From: a bacterium
Lineage (GTDB): Bacteria > BMS3Abin14
DNA length: 8,952 nucleotides
Direction of reading: 5' to 3'
Assembly: GCA_029210545.1 (NCBI GenBank)
Contig: JARGFV010000101.1
Coordinates: 1 to 8,952, forward strand
Shown: positions 1 to 6,060 of the stretch, one piece after another
Numbering within the stretch: the stretch's first letter is position 1
How the letters are laid out: each line of letters opens with the position of its first letter
Notes under the pieces: generated by a model
Seen by the model: the letters and a program-made list of their open reading frames with translations, nothing else
Databases searched by the model: none
Told to the model about the DNA's origin: nothing
Program-made: the position numbers and the translations under genes

Positions 1-153
1 GGCCGAAAAGCTGTCCTCGTCGATTTCCCGGCTGTCGGGCAGGAACTCCCCGGTGAAGCTCGGGGAGCCCCAGTCGGCCTCGATGCGGGCCACGGTCTCC
101 TCGCCGAGGGGTGAGAAACTCTGCGACTCGCTGCCCCGAAGGTCCAAACCCAT
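1..153 (-). pseudogene. creD: CreD-family inner membrane protein, N-terminally truncated fragment
   Basis: The reverse strand is open for 63 codons from position 189 to the left edge, below an in-frame TAG at 190-192. The first in-frame ATG is at 151-153. The peptide contains LDLRGSES, SFSPLGEET and then ADWGSPSFTGEFLPDSREI. These match the recalled periplasmic part of E. coli CreD, which has LNLSG, then SNWPHPSFLGDFLPAKREV, at about residues 200-245 of 450. CreD is an inner-membrane protein linked to envelope stress and the CreBC regulon. Here the roughly 200 residues that should come first, including the first membrane helix, are missing. Upstream sequence is dispersed repeat rather than coding DNA. 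The rest of the gene would lie left of the window. It is probably a decayed or recombined gene; a contig misjoin at the repeat is the main alternative. Family assignment is fairly certain; pseudogene status is inferred. Confidence 0.7.
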
Positions 154-168
154 GCGCTGTGGCGCCAA

Positions 169-248
169 AAGGCCTGAGATCGCTCCCGTCTACGTCTTTG
201 ACTACGCCGTGGCAAGTCGCCTGGTTGCCGGCTCGCAATGACGAACGT
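169..248. repeat. 80-bp dispersed repeat, copy 1
   Basis: Positions 169-236 are identical, base for base, to 554-621. The next 12 bases match 622-633 with two differences. The unit begins aaggcctgagatcgct and ends tcgcaatgac. Its two ends are roughly inverted (gatcgct at one end, cgcaatgac at the other), like the widespread class of intergenic repeats with GCAATCTC/CATTGCGA ends. No protein of its own is supported. Its left edge coincides with the end of the CreD-like homology. Confidence 0.9.
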
Positions 249-289
249 TGGTTTCCTCTGTGGCCCCCTGCTTGCCAGGCCGAGGCCTT

Positions 290-315
290 GGCGAAGGTTG
301 GTGGCGAAGGCTGGT
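290..315. repeat. Short tandem repeat, two 13-bp units
   Basis: Two adjacent 13-base units, ggcgaaggttggt (290-302) and ggcgaaggctggt (303-315), differ at one base. They sit in the repeat-rich spacer between the CreD-like fragment and the dehydrogenase gene. No coding role is seen. Confidence 0.6.
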
Positions 316-392
316 GGTTAGTCCGTTCCTGATCTTCTTTGCGCCTTGGCGGCTTTAGCGACCAAGGGGAGCGAGCGTGAGGCAGCCTTTGT

Positions 393-443
393 TCTTCTCC
401 GTGTTCTTGGCGTGCCTGGCGGTTAAACCCGGGCCTTTGGGCC
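393..443. repeat. 51-bp direct repeat, copy 1
   Basis: This segment matches 501-551 at 49 of 51 bases, ungapped. It contains ttcttggcgtgc followed by ggttaaacccgggccttt. Both copies are followed within a few bases by a cctgagat...gcaatgac-type element (449-486 after copy 1, 557 onward after copy 2). The two repeat families are therefore joined into a composite unit that occurs twice. A degenerate relative of the ttggcgtgcctggcgg core is at 331-360. Confidence 0.9.
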
Positions 444-448
444 GTACA

Positions 449-486
449 GCCTGAGATTGCTTCACCAGATAATGGTTCGCAATGAC
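449..486. repeat. Short, internally deleted relative of the 80-bp repeat
   Basis: The segment has the same ends as the 80-bp repeat (gcctgagattgct at the left, tcgcaatgac at the right) but a short, different middle (tcaccagataatgg). It looks like a family member with a different core rather than a degraded exact copy. Confidence 0.65.
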
Positions 487-500
487 AACCGTTTCCTGGA

Positions 501-551
501 TCTTCTCCGCGTTCTTGGCGTGCTTGGCGGTTAAACCCGGGCCTTTGGGCC
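501..551. repeat. 51-bp direct repeat, copy 2
   Basis: Second copy of the 393-443 repeat, with two substitutions. It runs directly into the second copy of the 80-bp repeat at 554, forming the larger composite unit. Confidence 0.9.
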
Positions 552-553
552 AC

Positions 554-633
554 AAGGCCTGAGATCGCTCCCGTCTACGTCTTTGACTACGCCGTGGCAA
601 GTCGCCTGGTTGCCGGCTCGCGATAACGAACGT
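554..633. repeat. 80-bp dispersed repeat, copy 2
   Basis: Direct repeat of 169-248. The first 68 bases are identical and there are two substitutions in the last 12. Such perfect identity between two copies 385 bp apart implies recent duplication or ongoing gene conversion. It is also long enough to confuse short-read assembly. Confidence 0.9.
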
Positions 634-652
634 ACCGTTCCTTCTTTTCGCC

Positions 653-688
653 TTTCTCCGCGTCTCCGCGTCCCCCCATCTCCGTGTC
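653..688. repeat. 36-bp octamer-based repeat, intergenic copy
   Basis: The segment is built from near-tandem 8-base units of the form tctccgcg. It aligns without gaps to 2292-2327 at 31 of 36 bases. Here it is non-coding, about 55 bp downstream of the dehydrogenase stop codon. The other copy lies inside the ABC-F reading frame. Confidence 0.8.
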
Positions 689-736
689 AAAAGGTTTTTC
701 TCCCCCTCCCCCATTCGCCTCCTCTCCCCCTCGTGG

Positions 737-752
737 GTCAGCATCAGCTGAC
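737..752 (-). terminator. Small hairpin spanning the dehydrogenase stop codon
   Basis: GTCAGC (737-742) and GCTGAC (747-752) are perfect 6-bp inverted arms around a 4-base loop that contains the gene's TGA stop (read at 746-744). No T-tract follows on the minus strand, so intrinsic terminator activity is doubtful. It could be an mRNA 3'-end structure. Confidence 0.3.
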
Positions 753-1691
753 TGTATTCACCGGCCTCCCATCCATCCACGCCTCCAGATTACTCACCAC
801 CGTCCCCATGAGCCTGCCCCTGGCCGCCTTCGTTGCCCACGCGATGTGGGGTGTGATCACACAGTTTCTGGCCGAGAGAAGGGGGTTGCCGGGAGGAGGC
901 GGTTCCACCGATAACACGTCCAGGCCCGCTCCAGCGAGGGCTCCCGCGTTGAGGGCGTCGGCCAGGGCCTGCTCATCCACCAGGGGGCCGCGGGCCGTGT
1001 TGATGAGGAACGCCGACGGTTTCATCCGGGTGAGCCGTTCCCGGTTGACAATGCCTACCGTCTTATCGGTCAGGGGGCAGTGCAGGGAAACGACGTCGCT
1101 TTCATTGAACAGGGTATCCAGGTCAAGGTACTGAACCCCTTCTTCAGATCCAGGAGTGCGAGTGTGGACCAGGACCTTCATCCCCATGGCCCTTGCTATC
1201 CGGGCCACCCCCTGCCCGATGGCGCCGTAACCCACGATACCAATGGTCAGGCCTGAAAGCTCGACAAGGGGAATTTCGTGAAAGCTGAAGTCCGGGCTTT
1301 TTGACCAGATACCTGAACGGACCGACCTGCTGTGGCGGCCGACTCCGTTTATCAGCTCCAGGAGAAGCGCAAAGACCATCTGGGCCACCGAATCGGTGCT
1401 GTATGCCGGAACGTTGGTAACAGCGATCCCGCTCTGCGCCGCAGCTTCGAGATCCACCACGTTGTACCCTGTGGCCAGTACGCCGACATATTTCAGATCG
1501 GGCAAGTTGGTGATGGCCTCGGCATCCAGAATCACCTTGTTGGTGAGCAGTACCTCGGCTCCGACAGCCCTGTCCATGAGCTCATCGGGTGAGGTCCTGT
1601 CATGGACGGTAACCTCACCGAGCTTTCCCAGCCCCTCCCACGACAGGTCGCCAGGGTTCAAGGTGTAACCGTCGAGAACGACGATCTTCAT
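744..1691 (-). CDS. D-2-hydroxyacid dehydrogenase (glycerate dehydrogenase / hydroxypyruvate reductase type)
   Basis: A 315-residue cytoplasmic oxidoreductase, normal length for the family, expected to interconvert 2-keto acids such as hydroxypyruvate or glyoxylate with D-2-hydroxy acids. The N-terminus MKIVVLDGYTLNPGDLSW is typical of the glycerate dehydrogenase branch. The Rossmann motif GIVGYGAIG is at 151-159. The catalytic set is R234 (in NTARG), E263 (in SVEP) and H282 (in TPHIAW), all present. After the second beta strand the sequence is VLVHTRTP (about 173-180). T177 and R178 stand where NAD-specific enzymes usually carry an acidic residue, which suggests NADPH use; this is inferred. 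I chose the ATG at 1691 because GGAG lies 9 bases upstream. An in-frame TTG at 1706 would add only five residues and would consume that ribosome site. The exact substrate cannot be read from sequence. Confidence 0.93.
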   Translation of the reverse strand: MKIVVLDGYTLNPGDLSWEGLGKLGEVTVHDRTSPDELMDRAVGAEVLLTNKVILDAEAITNLPDLKYVGVLATGYNVVDLEAAAQSGIAVTNVPAYSTDSVAQMVFALLLELINGVGRHSRSVRSGIWSKSPDFSFHEIPLVELSGLTIGIVGYGAIGQGVARIARAMGMKVLVHTRTPGSEEGVQYLDLDTLFNESDVVSLHCPLTDKTVGIVNRERLTRMKPSAFLINTARGPLVDEQALADALNAGALAGAGLDVLSVEPPPPGNPLLSARNCVITPHIAWATKAARGRLMGTVVSNLEAWMDGRPVNTVS

Positions 1692-1721
1692 GGCAGGGTT
1701 CTCCAAATTCAGATTTCACCC

Positions 1722-1743
1722 TTCGACAAGGCTCAGGGCAGGC
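1722..1743 (+). repeat. Short dispersed repeat (gacaaggctcagggcagg family), copy 1
   Basis: The core is gacaaggctcagggcagg. Related copies occur at 1790-1810 in the same orientation and at 8826-8844 and 8845-8865 in the opposite orientation. It sits in the dehydrogenase leader, starting 31 bp upstream of the ATG. Repeats of this form are common in intergenic DNA of several environmental bacterial lineages; this is general knowledge, not checked here. Confidence 0.7.
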
Positions 1744-1789
1744 ATTTCAAATTTCAAGATTAGAGCCTAATCCAACACAAAGTACACCA

Positions 1790-1810
1790 TTCGACAGGCT
1801 CATGGCAGGC
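1790..1810 (+). repeat. Short dispersed repeat, copy 2
   Basis: Core gacaggctcatggcaggc. It differs from copy 1 (1722-1743) by a one-base deletion and one substitution. It lies 46 bp to the right of copy 1, in the same orientation. Confidence 0.65.
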
Positions 1811-1910
1811 GAAGGGGCACGAAGGGTTTGATCAAAACACCAAATCCCTACTTTGTGAACTTCGTGTTCAACAGCTCTTTTACTCTCCTGTCAAGATCGT
1901 ACGTCTGTGA

Positions 1911-1973
1911 GTGCGTTAAGCGTGAATGCGTAAGATCTTACGCTGCCACGCACGTACGCTCTACGCCCACACG
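1911..1973. repeat. Palindrome-centred repeat flanking the ABC-F gene, left copy
   Basis: About 63 bp, related over its whole length to 3894-3956 and in the same orientation. It is built on gcgtaagatcttacgc (1928-1943), a perfect 16-bp palindrome. It ends four bases before the ABC-F stop codon. On the minus strand the palindrome could act as a weak transcript-end hairpin for the ABC-F gene, but there is no T-tract. Confidence 0.75.
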
Positions 1974-1976
1974 AAA

Positions 1977-3824
1977 TTACAGCTTTTCGCTCCACTCCTG
2001 TTCTAACCGTTCCAGCTCTTCGGTAACCCCGAAAAGCTCCTCATAGTTTCTCTCCAGCTCGTCCTTTAGCTCACTCAGCTGCTTGCTCAGGGAGGCGATG
2101 GCATCCCCGTCCCCCGAGTTGGAAGCGGCGATCAGCTCTTCGTTGACCTTCTCCACCTCCAGCTCCAGCTCCCGGACTTCCCTTTCCAGCCCCTCCGTCT
2201 TTTCCTTTAACGGCGCCAGATCCCGGGCCTTTTCCTTCAGCAGCCGGGCCTTCTCCTTCCTCGCCTCTTTTTTAGACTCGCCTTTAGGTAGTTTCTCCGT
2301 GTCTCCGTGTCCCCGCGTCCCCGTGTCAGGAAGCTCCTCACTCTCCCAGCCCACCTCATCCAGGAAGTTCCGGTAGGTCCCTTCGAAAACGGCGCTCCGG
2401 CCGCGGTCGAACACCACCAGGCGCTGGGCCAGGCTGTGGAGGAACATCTCGTTGTGGGTGACGATGACGACGGCACCCTCGAACTGAACCAGGGCGCTCA
2501 GCAGGGCCTCACACGAATCCATATCCAGATGGTTGGTCGGTTCGTCGAGAAGGAGGAGGTTGTGAGGTTCCAGAAGGAGACGTCCCAGGAGCACCCGGCT
2601 TTTCTCCCCTCCGGAAAGAACCGATATTTTCTTGAGGGCGGCATCTCCCTCGAACATCATGGTGCCGGCGACGCCCCTCGCCTTTTGTACCGACCTGTCA
2701 GGATCGCCCGCCACCAGTTCCTCCACGACTGTCCGGTTCGGTTCGAGCCTCTCCACGTTGGTCTGTCCGTAAAACCCCATCCGGGCAGTCCCGTGAGCCC
2801 CCACGGTCCCCGTTCCCGGTTCAAGCTCCCCTGCCAGGACCCGCAGAAAGGTGGACTTCCCCTTGCCGTTGGGGCCCACCACTGCGATGCGGTCACCTCT
2901 GCCAACCGTAAGGTCGAGGCCGGCAAACAGTTCCGGGAACTCAGATGACCACCGATACCCCAGGTCCCTGCACTGGATAATGACCTTGGACTCCATGGGC
3001 GCCAGGCGAAAGTTGAAATCCATGGAGCGGATCGCCTCGAGCCGGTCCGGCACCTTCTGCTTTTCCAGGGTCCGGATGCGGGACTGGACCAGCCCCACCA
3101 GCCGGGCCTTGGCCCTGAACTTCCGGATAAACTCTTCGGTCTGTTTTCGCTTGCGTTCGATGTTGATCCGGGATTTTTCGTGGACCTCCTCTTCCAGGGC
3201 GATCTGGCCATAGTACCTGGCCGTATCGCCGGGCATCTTCCGGATCCGGCGCCGATGGATCCCCATGGTGTGGGTGGTCACCGAATCCATGAAGCTGCGG
3301 TCGTGGGTCACGAGCAGGAGTTCACCCCTCCACGAGCGGAAAAACCGTTCCAGCCAGCGGATGGCCACGATGTCCAGGTAGTTGGTGGGCTCGTCCAGCA
3401 GCAGAAAATCGGGATCGGAAACCAGGAGCTTTGCCAGGTTCAGGCGCACCTGGTAGCCGCCGGAGAAGGTGTAGGGCGGCCTTTCCATGTCGGCCCTGGA
3501 AAAACCCAGGCCTGCCAGTACCTTTTCGGCCTTCCAGCTCTGGTCCTTATCCTCTTCGGGCAGACCCAGGGCCGCCTCAGTGAGAACGGTTGACTCGGTA
3601 AAATCCAGCTGCTGTCGAAGGTGGCCGATGCGGTAGCCCCGCGGCGCCGTGATAATGCCCGAATCGGGCGTCTCCTCCCCCGCTATGAGCCTCAGGAAGG
3701 TGGTTTTGCCATGACCGTTTCGCCCCACCAGGCCGACCCGCTCGCCCCGGTTGATGTTGACGGTCACCCCCTCGAAGAGGGCCTGAGTGCCGTATGACTT
3801 GGAGAGGTTCTCGATCTTGAGCAT
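1977..3824 (-). CDS. ABC-F family ATPase (ribosome-associated, Uup/YheS/EttA type)
   Basis: A 615-residue soluble protein with two fused ABC ATPase domains and no membrane segment, the hallmark of ABC-F proteins that act on the ribosome. Domain 1: Walker A GRNGHGKTT (34-42), signature FSGGYQ (120-125), Walker B LLLDEP (141-146), switch H174. A charged helical linker (about 200-275) is the P-site tRNA-interaction region. Domain 2: Walker A GPNGKGKST (317-325), signature LSGGEKSR (403-410), LLLLDEP (423-429), switch H457. A Lys/Glu-rich coiled coil fills 515-615. Residues 500-511 are encoded by a dispersed repeat. The ATG fits the family N-terminus (MLKIENLSKSYG), but the bases before it (tctccttcc) are not Shine-Dalgarno-like. 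Whether it is a housekeeping translation factor or an antibiotic-protection protein cannot be decided here. Confidence 0.95.
   Translation of the reverse strand: MLKIENLSKSYGTQALFEGVTVNINRGERVGLVGRNGHGKTTFLRLIAGEETPDSGIITAPRGYRIGHLRQQLDFTESTVLTEAALGLPEEDKDQSWKAEKVLAGLGFSRADMERPPYTFSGGYQVRLNLAKLLVSDPDFLLLDEPTNYLDIVAIRWLERFFRSWRGELLLVTHDRSFMDSVTTHTMGIHRRRIRKMPGDTARYYGQIALEEEVHEKSRINIERKRKQTEEFIRKFRAKARLVGLVQSRIRTLEKQKVPDRLEAIRSMDFNFRLAPMESKVIIQCRDLGYRWSSEFPELFAGLDLTVGRGDRIAVVGPNGKGKSTFLRVLAGELEPGTGTVGAHGTARMGFYGQTNVERLEPNRTVVEELVAGDPDRSVQKARGVAGTMMFEGDAALKKISVLSGGEKSRVLLGRLLLEPHNLLLLDEPTNHLDMDSCEALLSALVQFEGAVVIVTHNEMFLHSLAQRLVVFDRGRSAVFEGTYRNFLDEVGWESEELPDTGTRGHGDTEKLPKGESKKEARKEKARLLKEKARDLAPLKEKTEGLEREVRELELEVEKVNEELIAASNSGDGDAIASLSKQLSELKDELERNYEELFGVTEELERLEQEWSEKL
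2292..2327 (-). repeat. 36-bp octamer-based repeat translated within the ABC-F gene
   Basis: Ungapped 31/36 match to the intergenic repeat at 653-688, made of 8-base units such as tctccgtg. It covers exactly 12 codons, residues 500-511 (from DTGTRGHG to DTEK), between the second ATPase domain and the C-terminal coiled coil. Its length is a multiple of three, so the frame is kept. Confidence 0.75.
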
Positions 3825-3831
3825 GGAAGGA

Positions 3832-3878
3832 GATTACAGAGTCCAGGGTCCAACGTCCAGAGGGAAGGGTCTGTAATC
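3832..3878 (-). promoter_or_regulatory. Inverted repeat in the ABC-F leader
   Basis: Perfect 9-bp arms, gattacaga (3832-3840) and tctgtaatc (3870-3878), are separated by 29 bp containing repeated gtcca-type motifs. It ends 8 bp before the ABC-F start codon, so a leader RNA hairpin would sit against the translation start. Regulation of translation is possible, but a simple dispersed repeat is equally likely. Confidence 0.35.
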
Positions 3879-3893
3879 CACGTAAATGCGTAC

Positions 3894-3956
3894 GTGCGTT
3901 GAGCGTGAGCGCGTAAGATCTGACGCAACCACTCTCGCACGCTTTACGCACACACG
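3894..3956. repeat. Palindrome-centred repeat flanking the ABC-F gene, right copy
   Basis: Direct-orientation relative of 1911-1973. Both begin gtgcgtt, have a gcgtaagatc core and end with cacacg. The central palindrome (3911-3926) carries one mismatch here. Extra short units resembling cgctttacgcacacac follow to about 3970. Confidence 0.75.
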
Positions 3957-3971
3957 CTTTACGCACGCACA

Positions 3972-4000
3972 GCATTGATCAGGCGTCAGCTGATCAATGC
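3972..4000 (-). terminator. Perfect 11-bp hairpin overlapping the kinase stop codon
   Basis: Arms gcattgatcag (3972-3982) and ctgatcaatgc (3990-4000) pair perfectly around a 7-base loop. The stop codon of the membrane kinase gene (3996-3994) lies within the right arm. It is placed correctly for the 3' end of the kinase transcript but lacks a T-run, so Rho-independent termination is uncertain. Confidence 0.45.
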
Positions 4001-6060
4001 ACTTCCGTCCCGGCCTCCTGATGTTCCTTGAAAGTCATCATGAAGGAGGTCCCGCCCTCGCCGTTGTACGTTAGCTCCCCGCCAAGCTGCTCCACCAGGA
4101 CCACGACCAGCTGCATCCCCATGGATTTGACCTTGCGGTAGTCCATCCCCTCGGGCAGCCCGACCCCGTCGTCGCTGATGGTCAGGGTGTAGGTGCCGCC
4201 CAGTCTCGTTACCGAAACCTCGATCTTCCCCTTACGCTGGTCCGGGAAGGCGTGCTTGAGGGCGTTGGAGATAAGTTCGTTGACGATGAGCCCGCAGGGG
4301 ATCGCCGTATCCAGGTTTATATCCAGGACCGGGATATCCAGGACCAGTTGGATGGCCTCCTTTTTCACCATGTAGGATTGGAAAAGGTTCTCCACCAGGT
4401 CGCGGAGATACTTGGCCAGGTTGATCAGGGCCAGGTCCTCGCGCTGGTACAGCTCCTCGTGGATGAGGGCCATGGTCTTGATCCTGTTCTGGCTCTCCTT
4501 GAAGACGGAGCGCACACCAACATCGCCGATGTATTGTGACTGCAGGTTCAACAGCCCGGAGATAACCTGGAGGTTGTTCTTGACCCGGTGGTGGATCTCC
4601 CGCAAAAGGATCTCCTTTTCCGCCAGGGAGTTTCTGATGCGTTCCTGCGCCTCCTGCCGTTCAGAGATGTCCCTGATGACGGACAGGCCCAGGTACCGGT
4701 CACCCAGCTGGAAAGTCTGGGCGCTGATCTCCACGGGGATCAGGCTGCCTTCCTTCGAAACGAGCTTCCGCTCGAAGAAGGCCGTCCCGCCCATCTCAAG
4801 GTTTCCACTGTACATGGGCGCGTCACCGGCTTCTTCCGGAGCCTCCAGATCAAGGGGCGACATCTTCAGCAGCTCATATCGCCTGTATCCGACCAGGTTG
4901 CAGAATCCGCGGTTCACGTCCAGGAATGCGCCCGGCATCCCATCTTCATGAATCTCGTGGATGACCACGCCGTCCGAGATACTGTCGTACAGCATCCGGT
5001 ACCGTTCCTCGCTCCTGGCCAGGGCATCGTACGCCCTTTTGCGTTCGGAGATGTCCTCCAGGACGCTCAACGTGTTGGTAACGGTCCGATCTTTCCCGAA
5101 AATGGGGAGGATCGTCTCCCGGAGGTGACGGCCGAGACCGGGAGATTCGATCTCCTGGGGGCCCACCTGAACACCGTGATCCTGCACCCACCTGACGCTG
5201 TCGATGACCTTCCGCTTCTGCGGGCCATCGGGCATGAACTCTTCCAGGGTCCGGCCCATAACATTTTCCGGAACAAAACCGGTCACATCCTGGTAGGCGC
5301 TGCTCACCCTGACGATGCGCAGGTCCGGATCGTGGAGGACAAAAGCCACGGGGGAGGCGTCCAGGATCTTCTCATCGAGTTCCTGTATTTCTCGCAGTTT
5401 ACGCTCCGCCTCTTTTCTCTCGGTGATGTCCCTGACCATTGAGATGACGCGCTTTCCCCCTTCGAAGTCGAAAAGCTTCGAACTGATCTCCACGGGGATC
5501 CTGCGGCCGTCCTTGGCGATATGGACCCTCTCGAACACGGCCCGGCCATCTTTGAGGAGTTTCCTGACCACTTGGGGGTTTTCGTCCGCAGGTCCCTGGT
5601 CGCCAATATCCCCGGGCCTCAGCAAAAGGTACTCTTCCCGCGTGTACCCCAGCATGGAACAGGCCACGTCGTTGACCTCCAGAAAACGCCCCGGGGATCC
5701 GTCCGGATCGATGCCGCAGATCTCGATCCCGTCGTTCCCCATGTCGAAAAGGCTCCTGTATTTCGCTTCGCCGGCCCGGAGCTTTCGTTCGGTGAGTTCC
5801 TGGGCGAAGGTGTAAAAGAAGAATGCCCACAGGGCAGCCGTGAGCACCTCCATGTAATCCTCGATGGGGTCGAACCAGTTGGTCCACCCCGCCCATTCCA
5901 CGAAGTTGCCCGCATCGTGTGTGAAGGTCAGGGCGACAACCATGGTAAACAGAATGATCTCCGCTCCCCCGGGCTTCCGGAACAGCTCTGAGAGGATAAA
6001 GTACAGCGCTGCCAGGGAAGCCGCCGCCGCCGTGAGATCGATGAGGGCAACGATATTCAT
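3994..6060 (-). CDS. Membrane-anchored multi-PAS sensor histidine kinase, HisKA_2 type
   Basis: A 688-residue inner-membrane sensor kinase. Three hydrophobic helices (about 3-26, 33-48, 70-88) precede three PAS domains (about 98-215, 225-340, 348-470), each ending in a typical DIxER linker. The catalytic part has the HisKA_2 box EIHHRVKNNLQ (probable phosphorylated H491), the N box NELISNALKHAF (from N594), the G box DDGVGLP (630-636) and GEGGTSF near 667-673. It should autophosphorylate on His and pass phosphate to a response regulator not found here. The ATG at 6060 is chosen because it overlaps the upstream stop as ATGA and has AGGTGG 9 bases upstream. An in-frame GTG at 6096 would add 12 residues and extend further into the upstream gene. 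H48, D49, E55 and E67 in the membrane region are unusual polar residues. The sensed signal is unknown. Confidence 0.95.
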   Translation of the reverse strand: MNIVALIDLTAAAASLAALYFILSELFRKPGGAEIILFTMVVALTFTHDAGNFVEWAGWTNWFDPIEDYMEVLTAALWAFFFYTFAQELTERKLRAGEAKYRSLFDMGNDGIEICGIDPDGSPGRFLEVNDVACSMLGYTREEYLLLRPGDIGDQGPADENPQVVRKLLKDGRAVFERVHIAKDGRRIPVEISSKLFDFEGGKRVISMVRDITERKEAERKLREIQELDEKILDASPVAFVLHDPDLRIVRVSSAYQDVTGFVPENVMGRTLEEFMPDGPQKRKVIDSVRWVQDHGVQVGPQEIESPGLGRHLRETILPIFGKDRTVTNTLSVLEDISERKRAYDALARSEERYRMLYDSISDGVVIHEIHEDGMPGAFLDVNRGFCNLVGYRRYELLKMSPLDLEAPEEAGDAPMYSGNLEMGGTAFFERKLVSKEGSLIPVEISAQTFQLGDRYLGLSVIRDISERQEAQERIRNSLAEKEILLREIHHRVKNNLQVISGLLNLQSQYIGDVGVRSVFKESQNRIKTMALIHEELYQREDLALINLAKYLRDLVENLFQSYMVKKEAIQLVLDIPVLDINLDTAIPCGLIVNELISNALKHAFPDQRKGKIEVSVTRLGGTYTLTISDDGVGLPEGMDYRKVKSMGMQLVVVLVEQLGGELTYNGEGGTSFMMTFKEHQEAGTEVH

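Larger units (their letters stand above)
1692..1976. other. Non-coding spacer upstream of the dehydrogenase gene
   Basis: This is the spacer between the ABC-F stop and the dehydrogenase start. It holds two copies of a short dispersed repeat (1722-1743 and 1790-1810), a 7-bp inverted pair cacgaag/cttcgtg (1818-1824 and 1860-1866), and the palindromic repeat at 1911-1973. A -10-like TCTAAT occurs on the minus strand near 1764-1769 but has no convincing -35, so I do not call a promoter. Confidence 0.6.

Noticed and set aside
143-690. Possible CRISPR array
   Set aside because: Repeat units differ in length and type, have no regular spacer length, and no cas gene is in view.
355-780. 141-codon minus-strand open frame downstream of the dehydrogenase
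   Set aside because: Its peptide (for example RRWGDAETRR and two TAKHAKN/TARHAKN segments) is translated dispersed repeat and it overlaps the end of the dehydrogenase gene. Nothing supports expression.
583-1134. 183-codon plus-strand open frame across the repeat and the end of the dehydrogenase
   Set aside because: It is composed of repeat sequence plus antisense of a well-supported gene, with no protein family features.
2307-2948. 213-codon plus-strand open frame within the ABC-F gene
   Set aside because: Codon-aligned shadow of an ABC-F gene that carries all its ATPase motifs.
4588-5442. 284-codon plus-strand open frame within the membrane kinase
   Set aside because: Same codon-aligned antisense effect. 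The protein shows no family features and the true gene is unambiguous.
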